DNA of 10,766 nucleotides from contig CAZPWF010000026.1 of the NCBI GenBank assembly GCA_964590725.1, positions 1 through 10,766 on the forward strand, written 5' to 3'. The stretch's first letter is position 1, and every line of letters begins with the position of its first letter. The stretch comes from CAZPWF01 sp964590725 (GTDB taxonomy: Bacteria; Patescibacteriota; Saccharimonadia; Saccharimonadales; JACQNP01). Below, piece after piece: positions 1-6,264 of this stretch. The notes below the pieces were generated by a model. The model saw only the letters and a list, made by a program, of their open reading frames with translations, ran no database searches and was not told where the DNA came from. Made by a program: the position numbers and the translations under genes.

Positions 1-1301
1 GTACCAGTAGTATACTTACGTAACCTTTGAGCAAGCTGAGGACCGGTTCCGCCCATATGAAGTAGGGTGTCATAAAGGTCATAAATAGTTGGTGGTTGCG
101 ACTGGTGTGTTAGTGGGTCGTTGGTTATACCAGCTTTGGCATATGTTTCAATTAGTGCGGAATCAAGGTCTGATTCTTCTACAGGAGTTAGTGCGGGGGC
201 AACTACGCCACCGGAACTAGCCATTTGCGCCTGAGCTCCACCCATCATGAGTCTCATAAGCCCATGAAGAGTTATAAGGTTACTCTTTAGGGCGTCATCC
301 GATTCATCAGTTTCTATTACCTTTGGCAAATCAAAGGGATTGATTCGAGTTGTCGAATTTAAGCTAAGTCGTACATAGGACCCGCCGACCGCCTCAGCCA
401 TACGTTGATATTCGTTTTCCGGGTCAATAATAAATACTTCGGTACCATACATCATGCTTCGAAGGGCCTCGAGCTTAACGGTAAATGATTTACCAGCACC
501 AGATTTGGCAAAAACAACGGCATTGCCGTTTTCGAGCGTAAATCTGTCAAAGATCACCAGGCCCGAGTTATGCATATTTATACCGTACAAAATACCGGTA
601 TCTTGACTTAGATCAGCTGAAGTAAAAGGAAAACTGGTACTCAATGCTCCGGTACTAAAGTTTCGTTTAATTTGTAATTGGTCAACAAATTGCGGTAGCG
701 TACTGTTTAGCCCTTGTTCTTGTTGGGATGTGGCTGGTTTTGAGTACACTAGTTGTTGGCCCAGCATAGATTCAACTTTATGGGTTACGTATTCCAGTTC
801 ATCTGTGCTACTCGCATAGAGTGTAATATACAGACCAAAACGGAAAAAACGCTCTTCGCCCACTTGTAATTTATCACGCATTTCCTCGGCGTCTTGAATG
901 GCTACTTGTTTTCCTGGATCTCTAACTTTGCCCTTTTCTGCATCGATCTGTAATCCAGCTTCTAATTGGCTAACTTTTTTACGTAGGTTCTCTAGTACTA
1001 CTTGGCTTTCAACCGGATATATAAACATTGATAAATCTAAAATCTCATCTAGGTTTACCAGACTAGACAGCCAGCCAGTATTAACGCTTCTAGGGTAACC
1101 ATATACGTAATATGTTCGCGCAAAACGAGTACCTAGCTGAAAGTGTGTTGCCGAATATTCTAGTGAGCTTGGAGCGATAAAATCTCGGAGTGCTGTGATA
1201 CCTTTCTGGAAGGCAGCGTGAACTTCTTGCTCTTCTCGCATGCGTTGTTGTTGAGCGATTGCAACCGGGTCAACCGGCTGTTGGTTTTTGCCAAACACCA
1301 T
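1..1301 (-). CDS. virB4: VirB4-family type IV secretion ATPase, 3'-truncated by window edge
   Basis: This is the cytoplasmic motor ATPase of a type IV secretion system, which powers pilus assembly and substrate transfer. The frame is open from ATG at 1301 to the left edge, giving 433 codons; the C-terminus lies outside. Residues about 35-250 form the N-terminal region (motifs GYPRSVN and FIYPVES). The Walker A motif AKSGAGKS ends at S272. It is followed by FIIDPENEY (D293), the segment conserved in the VirB4/HerA superfamily, and then INPFDL (320-325). The downstream Walker B and arginine-finger region is not visible. The ATG overlaps the stop of the upstream TraC-like gene (TAATG), with AAGGA 9 nt upstream, so the two are probably translationally coupled. 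The first 20 residues are Gln-rich. VirB4 family membership is confident. The assignment to a CPR-type system rests on remembered similarity and on the neighbours. Confidence 0.93.
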   Translation of the reverse strand, partial: MVFGKNQQPVDPVAIAQQQRMREEQEVHAAFQKGITALRDFIAPSSLEYSATHFQLGTRFARTYYVYGYPRSVNTGWLSSLVNLDEILDLSMFIYPVESQVVLENLRKKVSQLEAGLQIDAEKGKVRDPGKQVAIQDAEEMRDKLQVGEERFFRFGLYITLYASSTDELEYVTHKVESMLGQQLVYSKPATSQQEQGLNSTLPQFVDQLQIKRNFSTGALSTSFPFTSADLSQDTGILYGINMHNSGLVIFDRFTLENGNAVVFAKSGAGKSFTVKLEALRSMMYGTEVFIIDPENEYQRMAEAVGGSYVRLSLNSTTRINPFDLPKVIETDESDDALKSNLITLHGLMRLMMGGAQAQMASSGGVVAPALTPVEESDLDSALIETYAKAGITNDPLTHQSQPPTIYDLYDTLLHMGGTGPQLAQRLRKYTTG

Positions 1302-2230
1302 TACAGTAAATCCTTATCCAGATTTGGTTGAGTAGCCACACCATCGCCTTTTGTGACAACAGGGACGTCTAGATCGGCGTAGTTGCTGAGATGCTGACGA
1401 GTAGCGGTATCGGGATTATATACGTCATAGTATAGTTCTATTAATTCTTGCGTATCTAGGGGCAAGCCGTTAATTCCACATTGCTGCAGACCACCAAGAA
1501 TTGCCTGTATTCTATTACGCAATTCGTCTTTCGCTTTCTCTAGGTCTTGTTCGTTAATTACAACGTGCTGCTCCTTAGAATTAAACATGTCTACTATTCC
1601 AGTAAAGAAACTTTTACTTTGGGTGATAGCTTTTTGGACATCGGCAATTGGGAAAAACGGAATGACAATATAAAACTGTTTATTCATTATGTTTGTTTGA
1701 GATACAAGATCATTAATATAGTTAATATAGTCTTCCATTAATAGTGCTAATAGCATGTTATCGTGCTCGGAACGGATTTTATCCAATTTTTCTATGTATG
1801 GTCGCATATCAACTTTTTGAGAATGCACATAGATTTGAATTGGAAAATATAGTGAGTTAAGAAATCCTTGATAAGAAAATTCCACCCCGTCGCGCTCCGC
1901 GGGGCTCATCAGATCAAAGTTAATTGACTTAGCCATAACCACGGCCCGAAACGAGCCGTCGTTCATTATCACAATACCATCACGAATTTCTGCAATCTGT
2001 AGGGTGTTTTGGGTGCTATTAGGGTTATTTTTTGATGGGGGTGCGACAATAGGAGGCTGCCCAGGTGCACCTGCGGGATTTACATTTGTTTGTTGCGGCA
2101 TTACTCCGGGTTGCATCTGAGGTTGTGCGCCGTACTGAGGGTATGTTGGTTGCGGTTGAGTAGGTGTGACGGGCTGGACCGGTTGCCCGGTCGGAACCTG
2201 ATATTGTTGGTTTACTGTATTTGGATCCAT
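1301..2230 (-). CDS. TraC-like protein (stand-alone VirB4 N-terminal-type domain)
   Basis: The protein has 309 residues. Residues 1-70 are disordered and rich in Pro and Gln. From about 75 there is a folded domain: an opening strand pair (IRDGIVIMNDGSFRAVV), then INFDL (103-107), a YQGFLNSL helix (120-127), FPIQIYV (129-135), a helical middle (145-185), a QFYIVIPFF strand (185-193) and LIELYYDVYNP (263-273). This pattern matches the N-terminal domain of VirB4/TraC-type conjugation ATPases, but there is no Walker A motif, so it cannot itself be an ATPase. No membrane segment is seen. It lies 35 bp after the PrgI gene and overlaps virB4, which suggests the two products act as one complex. The start has no good Shine-Dalgarno; only a G-rich stretch 13 nt upstream. 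The family call comes from recalled motifs and is moderately to fairly sure. Confidence 0.8.
   Translation of the reverse strand: MDPNTVNQQYQVPTGQPVQPVTPTQPQPTYPQYGAQPQMQPGVMPQQTNVNPAGAPGQPPIVAPPSKNNPNSTQNTLQIAEIRDGIVIMNDGSFRAVVMAKSINFDLMSPAERDGVEFSYQGFLNSLYFPIQIYVHSQKVDMRPYIEKLDKIRSEHDNMLLALLMEDYINYINDLVSQTNIMNKQFYIVIPFFPIADVQKAITQSKSFFTGIVDMFNSKEQHVVINEQDLEKAKDELRNRIQAILGGLQQCGINGLPLDTQELIELYYDVYNPDTATRQHLSNYADLDVPVVTKGDGVATQPNLDKDLL
1311..1315 (-). promoter_or_regulatory. Shine-Dalgarno site for virB4
   Basis: AAGGA on the minus strand lies 9 nt before the virB4 ATG, inside the end of the upstream coding sequence. It supports the ATG at 1301 and reinitiation at the TAATG overlap. Confidence 0.6.
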
Positions 2231-2265
2231 GTTTTTCTATATACCCACCCCATAAGCATGTTGAT

Positions 2266-3357
2266 TTAGTGTAGTGACACCACTACTTCATCGCCATTAT
2301 TTTGCTCAACAACTTTATCGGCTTGTCGGGCGATCGTAGCGATGTCCAAATCATCATTGTTTGCAAGATTAATTATAGCAGGATCGGTGGGTGCTGTCAT
2401 CGGAGAAGCATTAGGGGTAACATTTTGATTCATACTTGCTGGTGGGTTTGGAGTTATTGGCGCGGTATGGTCAATTGAAATACCCGATTGATTTATTGCA
2501 TTTTGGACTGCCTCATTTGCCTGGGTAATTGCAGGGGTGATTTGCCGAGGTATGGGTGGCTCTGGGGCTTGGATTGTTTGTTGTGTTGTTGTTTGCATAG
2601 GCTGAGGTGATGGACTTGGCATAACAGACCCTTGAATCACCTGTTGTGGCGGATACGGGGTTGATGTCTGAGTATTATCGGCAAACCACTGCCCGTTATT
2701 AGTGGGTGTTTGTTGAATGGCTTCTGCTCGGTTGCGGTTCATCATATCGACTAACTGTTTGTGTCGAACTACTTCCGTTGAATTGATTAGCTCATCTACA
2801 TGCTGAACCGTGGGGTTGTCATAATAGTCTAATATGTCAAACTCGGTTTTAATGTCATCGTCTCTAACCTGTTTTGGTAAATCTGTGCCGGACACTAGCC
2901 TGTCGGAATGTTGCTGAAATAGGTTGGTGCTTACATTTTTAACCGCCCAACCTCTTGTGTCGACAGTGTTAGCTATGGCCGATAGGCGGTTTCGTACTTC
3001 GTCTTGACTGAGGTTATTGGTGAAATGATGTTCAATTTTTTTAGGTATTGTAATGGTAACTAGATCTTTTATACCAGATTGATTCCAGATGCGTTTTCTA
3101 GGTTTAACAGCAAATCTAATTTTAGCAAGTAGCCACACTTCACTGGACTGGTCGTGACCAAACGGAGCAGCAAGTAATCCAAAGAAAGCAATAAAAGGAA
3201 AAAACGGAATAGCTAAGAACCATTTTATAGTTATTAATTTAAAAGCGGCCACAAGGCATACGACAACTATCACTGCATAAATAAACTGCCTAAGGCTCAA
3301 CGGCCCCAATAACTTATCTTCAGATTCGATATCTTGAATTACCTTGTACGTACCCAT
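2266..3357 (-). CDS. prgI: PrgI-family (VirB3-like) inner-membrane protein with long C-terminal tail
   Basis: The protein has 363 residues. The N-terminus carries YKVIQDIESEDKLLGPL (4-20) followed by LRQFIY, the typical opening of PrgI-family proteins of Gram-positive and CPR secretion systems. Two closely spaced membrane segments follow at about 24-40 and 43-65, then a basic stretch (KPRKRIW, 85-91). PrgI is regarded as the VirB3 counterpart, which anchors VirB4 to the membrane. A second folded part at 115-215 includes RLSAIANTVDTRGWAVKNV. Residues 215-330 are low-complexity Pro/Gln/Thr/Asn, and a short predicted helix (334-351) ends the protein. Typical PrgI proteins are near 100-130 residues, so this one is extended. 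It is the first gene of the PrgI-TraC-VirB4 cluster. The start is supported by family-typical residues, not by a Shine-Dalgarno, which is absent. Confidence 0.85.
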   Translation of the reverse strand: MGTYKVIQDIESEDKLLGPLSLRQFIYAVIVVVCLVAAFKLITIKWFLAIPFFPFIAFFGLLAAPFGHDQSSEVWLLAKIRFAVKPRKRIWNQSGIKDLVTITIPKKIEHHFTNNLSQDEVRNRLSAIANTVDTRGWAVKNVSTNLFQQHSDRLVSGTDLPKQVRDDDIKTEFDILDYYDNPTVQHVDELINSTEVVRHKQLVDMMNRNRAEAIQQTPTNNGQWFADNTQTSTPYPPQQVIQGSVMPSPSPQPMQTTTQQTIQAPEPPIPRQITPAITQANEAVQNAINQSGISIDHTAPITPNPPASMNQNVTPNASPMTAPTDPAIINLANNDDLDIATIARQADKVVEQNNGDEVVVSLH

Positions 3358-3362
3358 CTATA

Positions 3363-3397
3363 CGTAAATAGTACCCAGTAATCAGTAACTAGTAAAT
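3363..3397. repeat. Degenerate 7-bp tandem repeat upstream of prgI
   Basis: Read on the plus strand, five consecutive heptamers follow one another: CGTAAAT, AGTACCC, AGTAATC, AGTAACT and AGTAAAT, with AG starting a possible sixth. The core is AGTAA. The array fills about half of the 73-bp gap between the 182-aa gene and prgI and overlaps the proposed promoter. Its function is unknown. Confidence 0.5.
3368..3396 (-). promoter_or_regulatory. Possible promoter of prgI-traC-virB4
   Basis: On the minus strand, TTTACT (3391-3396) is separated by 17 bp from TACTAT (3368-3373), each matching 4 of 6 consensus bases. The -10-like box ends 10 nt before the prgI ATG, so transcription would begin only a few bases before the start codon. 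The match is weak and lies within a tandem repeat, so this is tentative. Confidence 0.35.
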
Positions 3398-3430
3398 AGC
3401 ACAAGCATTTTATCTAAGTTGGATTAAGTG

Positions 3431-3979
3431 CTAGCCCCTACGCTGGATTAATCGTTCTCTACGTTCAATCTTTCGTTTTAATCGCTTTCCTCGTCGATCT
3501 TCCCCTGCTGCGCTTTTGTTCATCTGGTTTTTTATCTTTGTTTCAGCTGATTCTTGTTTTGTAAATCTTTTGAATGAGGATTTGGCGTACCGTATTTCAG
3601 GTTTACTAAGGTTAATTCCGTTTTCCTCATGCTCGCTAATATTTGCTGCATCACCGTATTGTTGATAGCGATTAACTTTTCTGGCTCCAAACTCGTGTAG
3701 CTGTTCTCTCTTTTTGTACTGGCGACGGGAATGCCTTTTTTCAGCTGGAGTTGTGGGGCGAAGTTCAGTCACAGGAGCTCTTAGCTCGATATGGGATTTA
3801 GCAATTTCTTGATGTACCGCTAGAATTTTCCTAAGTTTGGTTGCGCTTCTTTCGGCAAGGACGCCAACAAGTCCATTATTTGCTGGCCGTAACTCGTTAA
3901 TTTGAGTTTCATCTATTCGAATTGCTTCGGAATTTTTATTATTTTGCTCCGGCTGAATGCCAGTTTGGGCGCTATCCAT
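3431..3979 (-). CDS. Small basic hypothetical protein in T4SS locus
   Basis: I do not recognise this protein of 182 residues. It has no signal peptide, membrane segment or cysteine and looks cytoplasmic. It is hydrophilic, with two strongly basic patches: 81-91 (KRHSRRQYKKR) and the Arg/Lys-rich C-terminal end (162-181). The only moderately hydrophobic part is 36-60, probably a helix. The middle (100-130) is mixed charge with Tyr and Asn. The basic tail could contact nucleic acid, acidic membrane surfaces or a partner, but nothing shows which. It sits on the same strand between the VirB6-like gene, 420 bp upstream, and prgI, 73 bp downstream, so it may belong to the secretion apparatus. A consensus-like promoter directly precedes its ATG and there is no Shine-Dalgarno. 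The reading frame is probably real because its length, strand and placement fit the locus. Confidence 0.7.
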   Translation of the reverse strand: MDSAQTGIQPEQNNKNSEAIRIDETQINELRPANNGLVGVLAERSATKLRKILAVHQEIAKSHIELRAPVTELRPTTPAEKRHSRRQYKKREQLHEFGARKVNRYQQYGDAANISEHEENGINLSKPEIRYAKSSFKRFTKQESAETKIKNQMNKSAAGEDRRGKRLKRKIERRERLIQRRG

Positions 3980-3987
3980 AATTTAAT

Positions 3988-4014
3988 ATTATAACAAATA
4001 CATTAATAAGTCAA
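3988..4014 (-). promoter_or_regulatory. Promoter of the 182-aa gene, likely leaderless
   Basis: On the minus strand, TTGACT (4009-4014) is separated by 15 bp from a perfect TATAAT (3988-3993). Only 8 nt lie between the TATAAT and the ATG at 3979, so the transcript would start at or within 1-2 nt of the start codon. The spacer is shorter than the usual 17 bp. Confidence 0.5.
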
Positions 4015-4204
4015 TACATAAATAGTATTGCAGTAAAGGTATCGTACTAAATATATGTCATTGCTATAAAGCATATCTATTTTTATATTATTTTTGGTGT
4101 GATGTATCAGCGCTTATTATATTTTAGTGCTTTTTTGGCCTCTACATAACTAGCCTCAAGTCTTAGTTTTAATAATCTAGGTAATTAATATTCACGCTAT
4201 ACAT

Positions 4205-4257
4205 AAGGTCTGCGAGCCCTGTACGGCCCTAACCAGACCAACAAAAGCCTCGACCTT
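4205..4257 (-). other. Possible structured RNA element or 3'-UTR fold
   Basis: On the minus strand, AAGGTC at one end pairs with GACCTT at the other (6 bp). GAG/CTC extends the stem across a 3-nt bulge. An internal GGUCU-GGUUA-GGGCC hairpin forms using G-U pairs. Those G-U pairs become C-A mismatches on the plus strand, which favours a minus-strand transcript. It is locally richer in G and C than the surrounding gap. No match to a known RNA family is recognised. It may be 3'-UTR structure of the VirB6-like operon or the 5' region of a longer transcript of the next gene. Confidence 0.25.
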
Positions 4258-4309
4258 TTATTGACTCAGTAGTTCTATCTAGTACATAGAATATATAAAT
4301 AATTCGCGT

Positions 4310-4319
4310 CACAATTGTG
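4310..4319. repeat. 10-bp perfect palindrome
   Basis: CACAATTGTG is a perfect inverted repeat in the noncoding gap, about 80 bp after the stop of the VirB6-like gene. It could be a small protein-binding site or chance in AT-rich DNA. Confidence 0.2.
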
Positions 4320-4399
4320 TTGCCAAACAAATATAACTTCAAATCTATCTAATTAACAGTTATGAATCTACGCGATTTTGGACATTTGACGGATAATTT

Positions 4400-6262
4400 T
4401 TACTGTGGTGGAGCTAATGGTGGTTGTTGTTGACCGGGTTGTTGTCCTGGTGCTCCTGCAGCTCCTACGGCTTGAGCGTTGGCGGCAGCTGCAGCATTTA
4501 TCTGGCTATTAAATTCTTTATGAGTAGCCTGGAATACTGTGCTACTTCTAGCTGCTTCCATATCTTGCTGTATTGTTGTGCCCCATTCTTGTTTTTCATC
4601 AAATATACCCTCTGCAAGTTTGCGAGCATTCTGAGGTGAAGAAGCGGCCATTTGGTCGTGTACGCTAGAAATCATTGCAAGCTCACGTTCGTAATATGAT
4701 GGATCGCCCAAGGTGTCTGATCTTGCTTTTGCAGCAGTAAGTCGTTTTTTGAGTGCCGGTATTGATTGTTCTACTGCCCTTGGCTTCATGCTGCTATGAG
4801 TAAGAACACCCGGTCCTTGGGCTTCTATAACCTTATTGAGGTGATCTGCATTTGCGTTATCCATCGTAGCTTGATCATGACTCCCCCTTAGACCCTTTGC
4901 TAGATTCATCGTGTCACCGAATCCAGCGCCTCCTACATCAAATCTACCAGCAGACATACTAGACGAACGGGCTTTTGATACCATGTCTCCGAGAACAGTG
5001 TCATCATCTCCGGCTGCATTTCCTATTGCTTGCCATGATTCGGCGGCAGTATTATATGCAGTACCGCCGGCTATTGCTTGTAGTGTTGTGACGCGCTTGA
5101 AGGTTGTAGCGTCCATTGCTCGTCTGGTTGCTTGTACTTTTGCTACAGCAGCATCCATAGCTTCAGGCGAGCTAAATTTTTTACTTTTCCCGTTTGCCTC
5201 AAGTCGAGCATCTGCCGCAACAAGCCTTTGTCTTAGCGATGCTTCGTCTGTGCTCTCCGATGCTGCTCGGTTTAGGTCATCATCCATCATCCATGTTGCA
5301 TAGTCGCCCACCTCGCCTTTTAGGGCGTTTTCTAGGTTCGCTTTGTTCGTCATTGCAGTAGCGGCGCCTAATCTGTCTCTCATTTCACCCGGCCGAAGGC
5401 CAGCTTTACTAATATGCGCTAATTGTTGTCCGCGAGTATTCATTTTTGAACGTAAGCTGTTTTGTGGCGCGTTTTTCCATCTATTGCCTGATTTGGCATC
5501 CTGGAACCCTTCTTTAGCTTTGCGGCCACGGTAATTCTTAAGCCTATCAAAGCCACCTCGGCTTTTATCGTTTACCATGCCAGTAAGGCTGCCAAATGTG
5601 CTACCCGCCAGCTGGAAGGTCTTTGGTATCAAGAAAAAAGGCCCGAAAAAACCTAAAAACACAATTAGCATTTTGATAATGTTTTCTGGACCGCTTGTAC
5701 TTGCGGTTGAGGTAGCTGCAACGTACCCAAATGCTCGACCTGCAGCGATCATTGCCATAATCATTGGGAACATCAGGAGTAGCTTGCTAAAACTCTCATA
5801 CCATAGCTTCCAGTATTTTTCAGTGTTGGGTAGGATCCAGGCAACTAATGCTAACGGGGCGATTACTAGTAGCGCTAGTAATACAACCTGCCTGAGTACT
5901 AAAACAAAAAATCCGATCAAAAGACTTAGCAAGATTGTCCCGGCCATTGCAAACAAAACACCAGCATTAGCTACACCAAGAGCCACCGCGCCCGCTCCAC
6001 CGGCCAGAGCGGCAAAACCAGTGCCAATTACTGCGCCATTAGCGGCAGAATTTCCATCACCAGTTATAAGTAAAAAAACGCTTCCCAATGACAAACTGGC
6101 GCCACTGGCTTTAAAAGGAGCGTAGATTAATCCCTCAATACCATAGGCTATAGCATTTGTAAGTTGGATCATGCCGGTAAAAAGAAACCAGGATAACTGA
6201 ATAAGTACTACCGCGATTAGTAGTCTTGGGAGCATTTTTTTGACAGTATAGGAATCAAACAT
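4400..6262 (-). CDS. VirB6/TrbL-like polytopic membrane protein
   Basis: The protein has 620 residues and probably forms part of the inner-membrane channel of the secretion system. Hydrophobic segments lie near 10-30, 82-108, 104-125, 124-145, 160-180 and 195-215. The stretch RQVVLLALLVIAPLALVAW followed by LPNTEKYWKLWYESF (124-158) is characteristic of the VirB6/TrbL-like proteins of CPR bacteria as I know them. From about 230 the protein is soluble and rich in Ala and helix formers, with basic residues just after the last TM (237-250), so this tail is probably cytoplasmic. It ends in a Pro/Gln tail (604-620). The ATG is 2 nt after the stop of the 392-aa gene. No clear Shine-Dalgarno is present beyond AAAGAA, so translation is probably coupled. 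The frame continues open upstream of the ATG, and with the 392-aa product it looks like one ancestral protein cut in two. Confidence 0.85.
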   Translation of the reverse strand: MFDSYTVKKMLPRLLIAVVLIQLSWFLFTGMIQLTNAIAYGIEGLIYAPFKASGASLSLGSVFLLITGDGNSAANGAVIGTGFAALAGGAGAVALGVANAGVLFAMAGTILLSLLIGFFVLVLRQVVLLALLVIAPLALVAWILPNTEKYWKLWYESFSKLLLMFPMIMAMIAAGRAFGYVAATSTASTSGPENIIKMLIVFLGFFGPFFLIPKTFQLAGSTFGSLTGMVNDKSRGGFDRLKNYRGRKAKEGFQDAKSGNRWKNAPQNSLRSKMNTRGQQLAHISKAGLRPGEMRDRLGAATAMTNKANLENALKGEVGDYATWMMDDDLNRAASESTDEASLRQRLVAADARLEANGKSKKFSSPEAMDAAVAKVQATRRAMDATTFKRVTTLQAIAGGTAYNTAAESWQAIGNAAGDDDTVLGDMVSKARSSSMSAGRFDVGGAGFGDTMNLAKGLRGSHDQATMDNANADHLNKVIEAQGPGVLTHSSMKPRAVEQSIPALKKRLTAAKARSDTLGDPSYYERELAMISSVHDQMAASSPQNARKLAEGIFDEKQEWGTTIQQDMEAARSSTVFQATHKEFNSQINAAAAANAQAVGAAGAPGQQPGQQQPPLAPPQ

Positions 6263-6264
6263 AG

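Larger units (their letters stand above)
3980..4399. other. 420-bp AT-rich noncoding gap
   Basis: This gap separates the end of the VirB6-like gene from the 182-aa gene. I see no credible coding frame, tRNA, rRNA or mobile element in it. It holds the promoter at 3988-4014, a locally GC-richer block at 4205-4257 able to fold, a weak hairpin (TTCTAT at 4273-4278 with ATAGAA at 4286-4291), and a perfect 10-bp palindrome CACAATTGTG at 4310-4319. No classical hairpin plus U-tract follows the VirB6-like gene on the minus strand. Confidence 0.6.

Noticed and set aside
898..1098. Small plus-strand frame opposite virB4
   Set aside because: It lies wholly inside the well-supported VirB4 coding sequence, with no ribosome site and no sensible product.
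4201..4262. tRNA or Rho-independent terminator in the noncoding gap
   Set aside because: No T-loop or 7-bp acceptor pattern of a tRNA is present. On the minus strand the fold is not followed by a U-tract. On the plus strand TTTTATT follows, but there is no plus-strand gene for it to terminate and its inner stem fails.
4310..4319. Palindrome CACAATTGTG as an operator
   Set aside because: It is a single 10-bp site in AT-rich DNA, not next to a promoter and about 290 bp upstream of the next start, so chance cannot be excluded.
4911..6125. Long plus-strand frames opposite the VirB6-like gene
   Set aside because: They are antisense shadows: the minus-strand frame has coherent membrane segments and a family motif, while these have no recognisable features or start signals.
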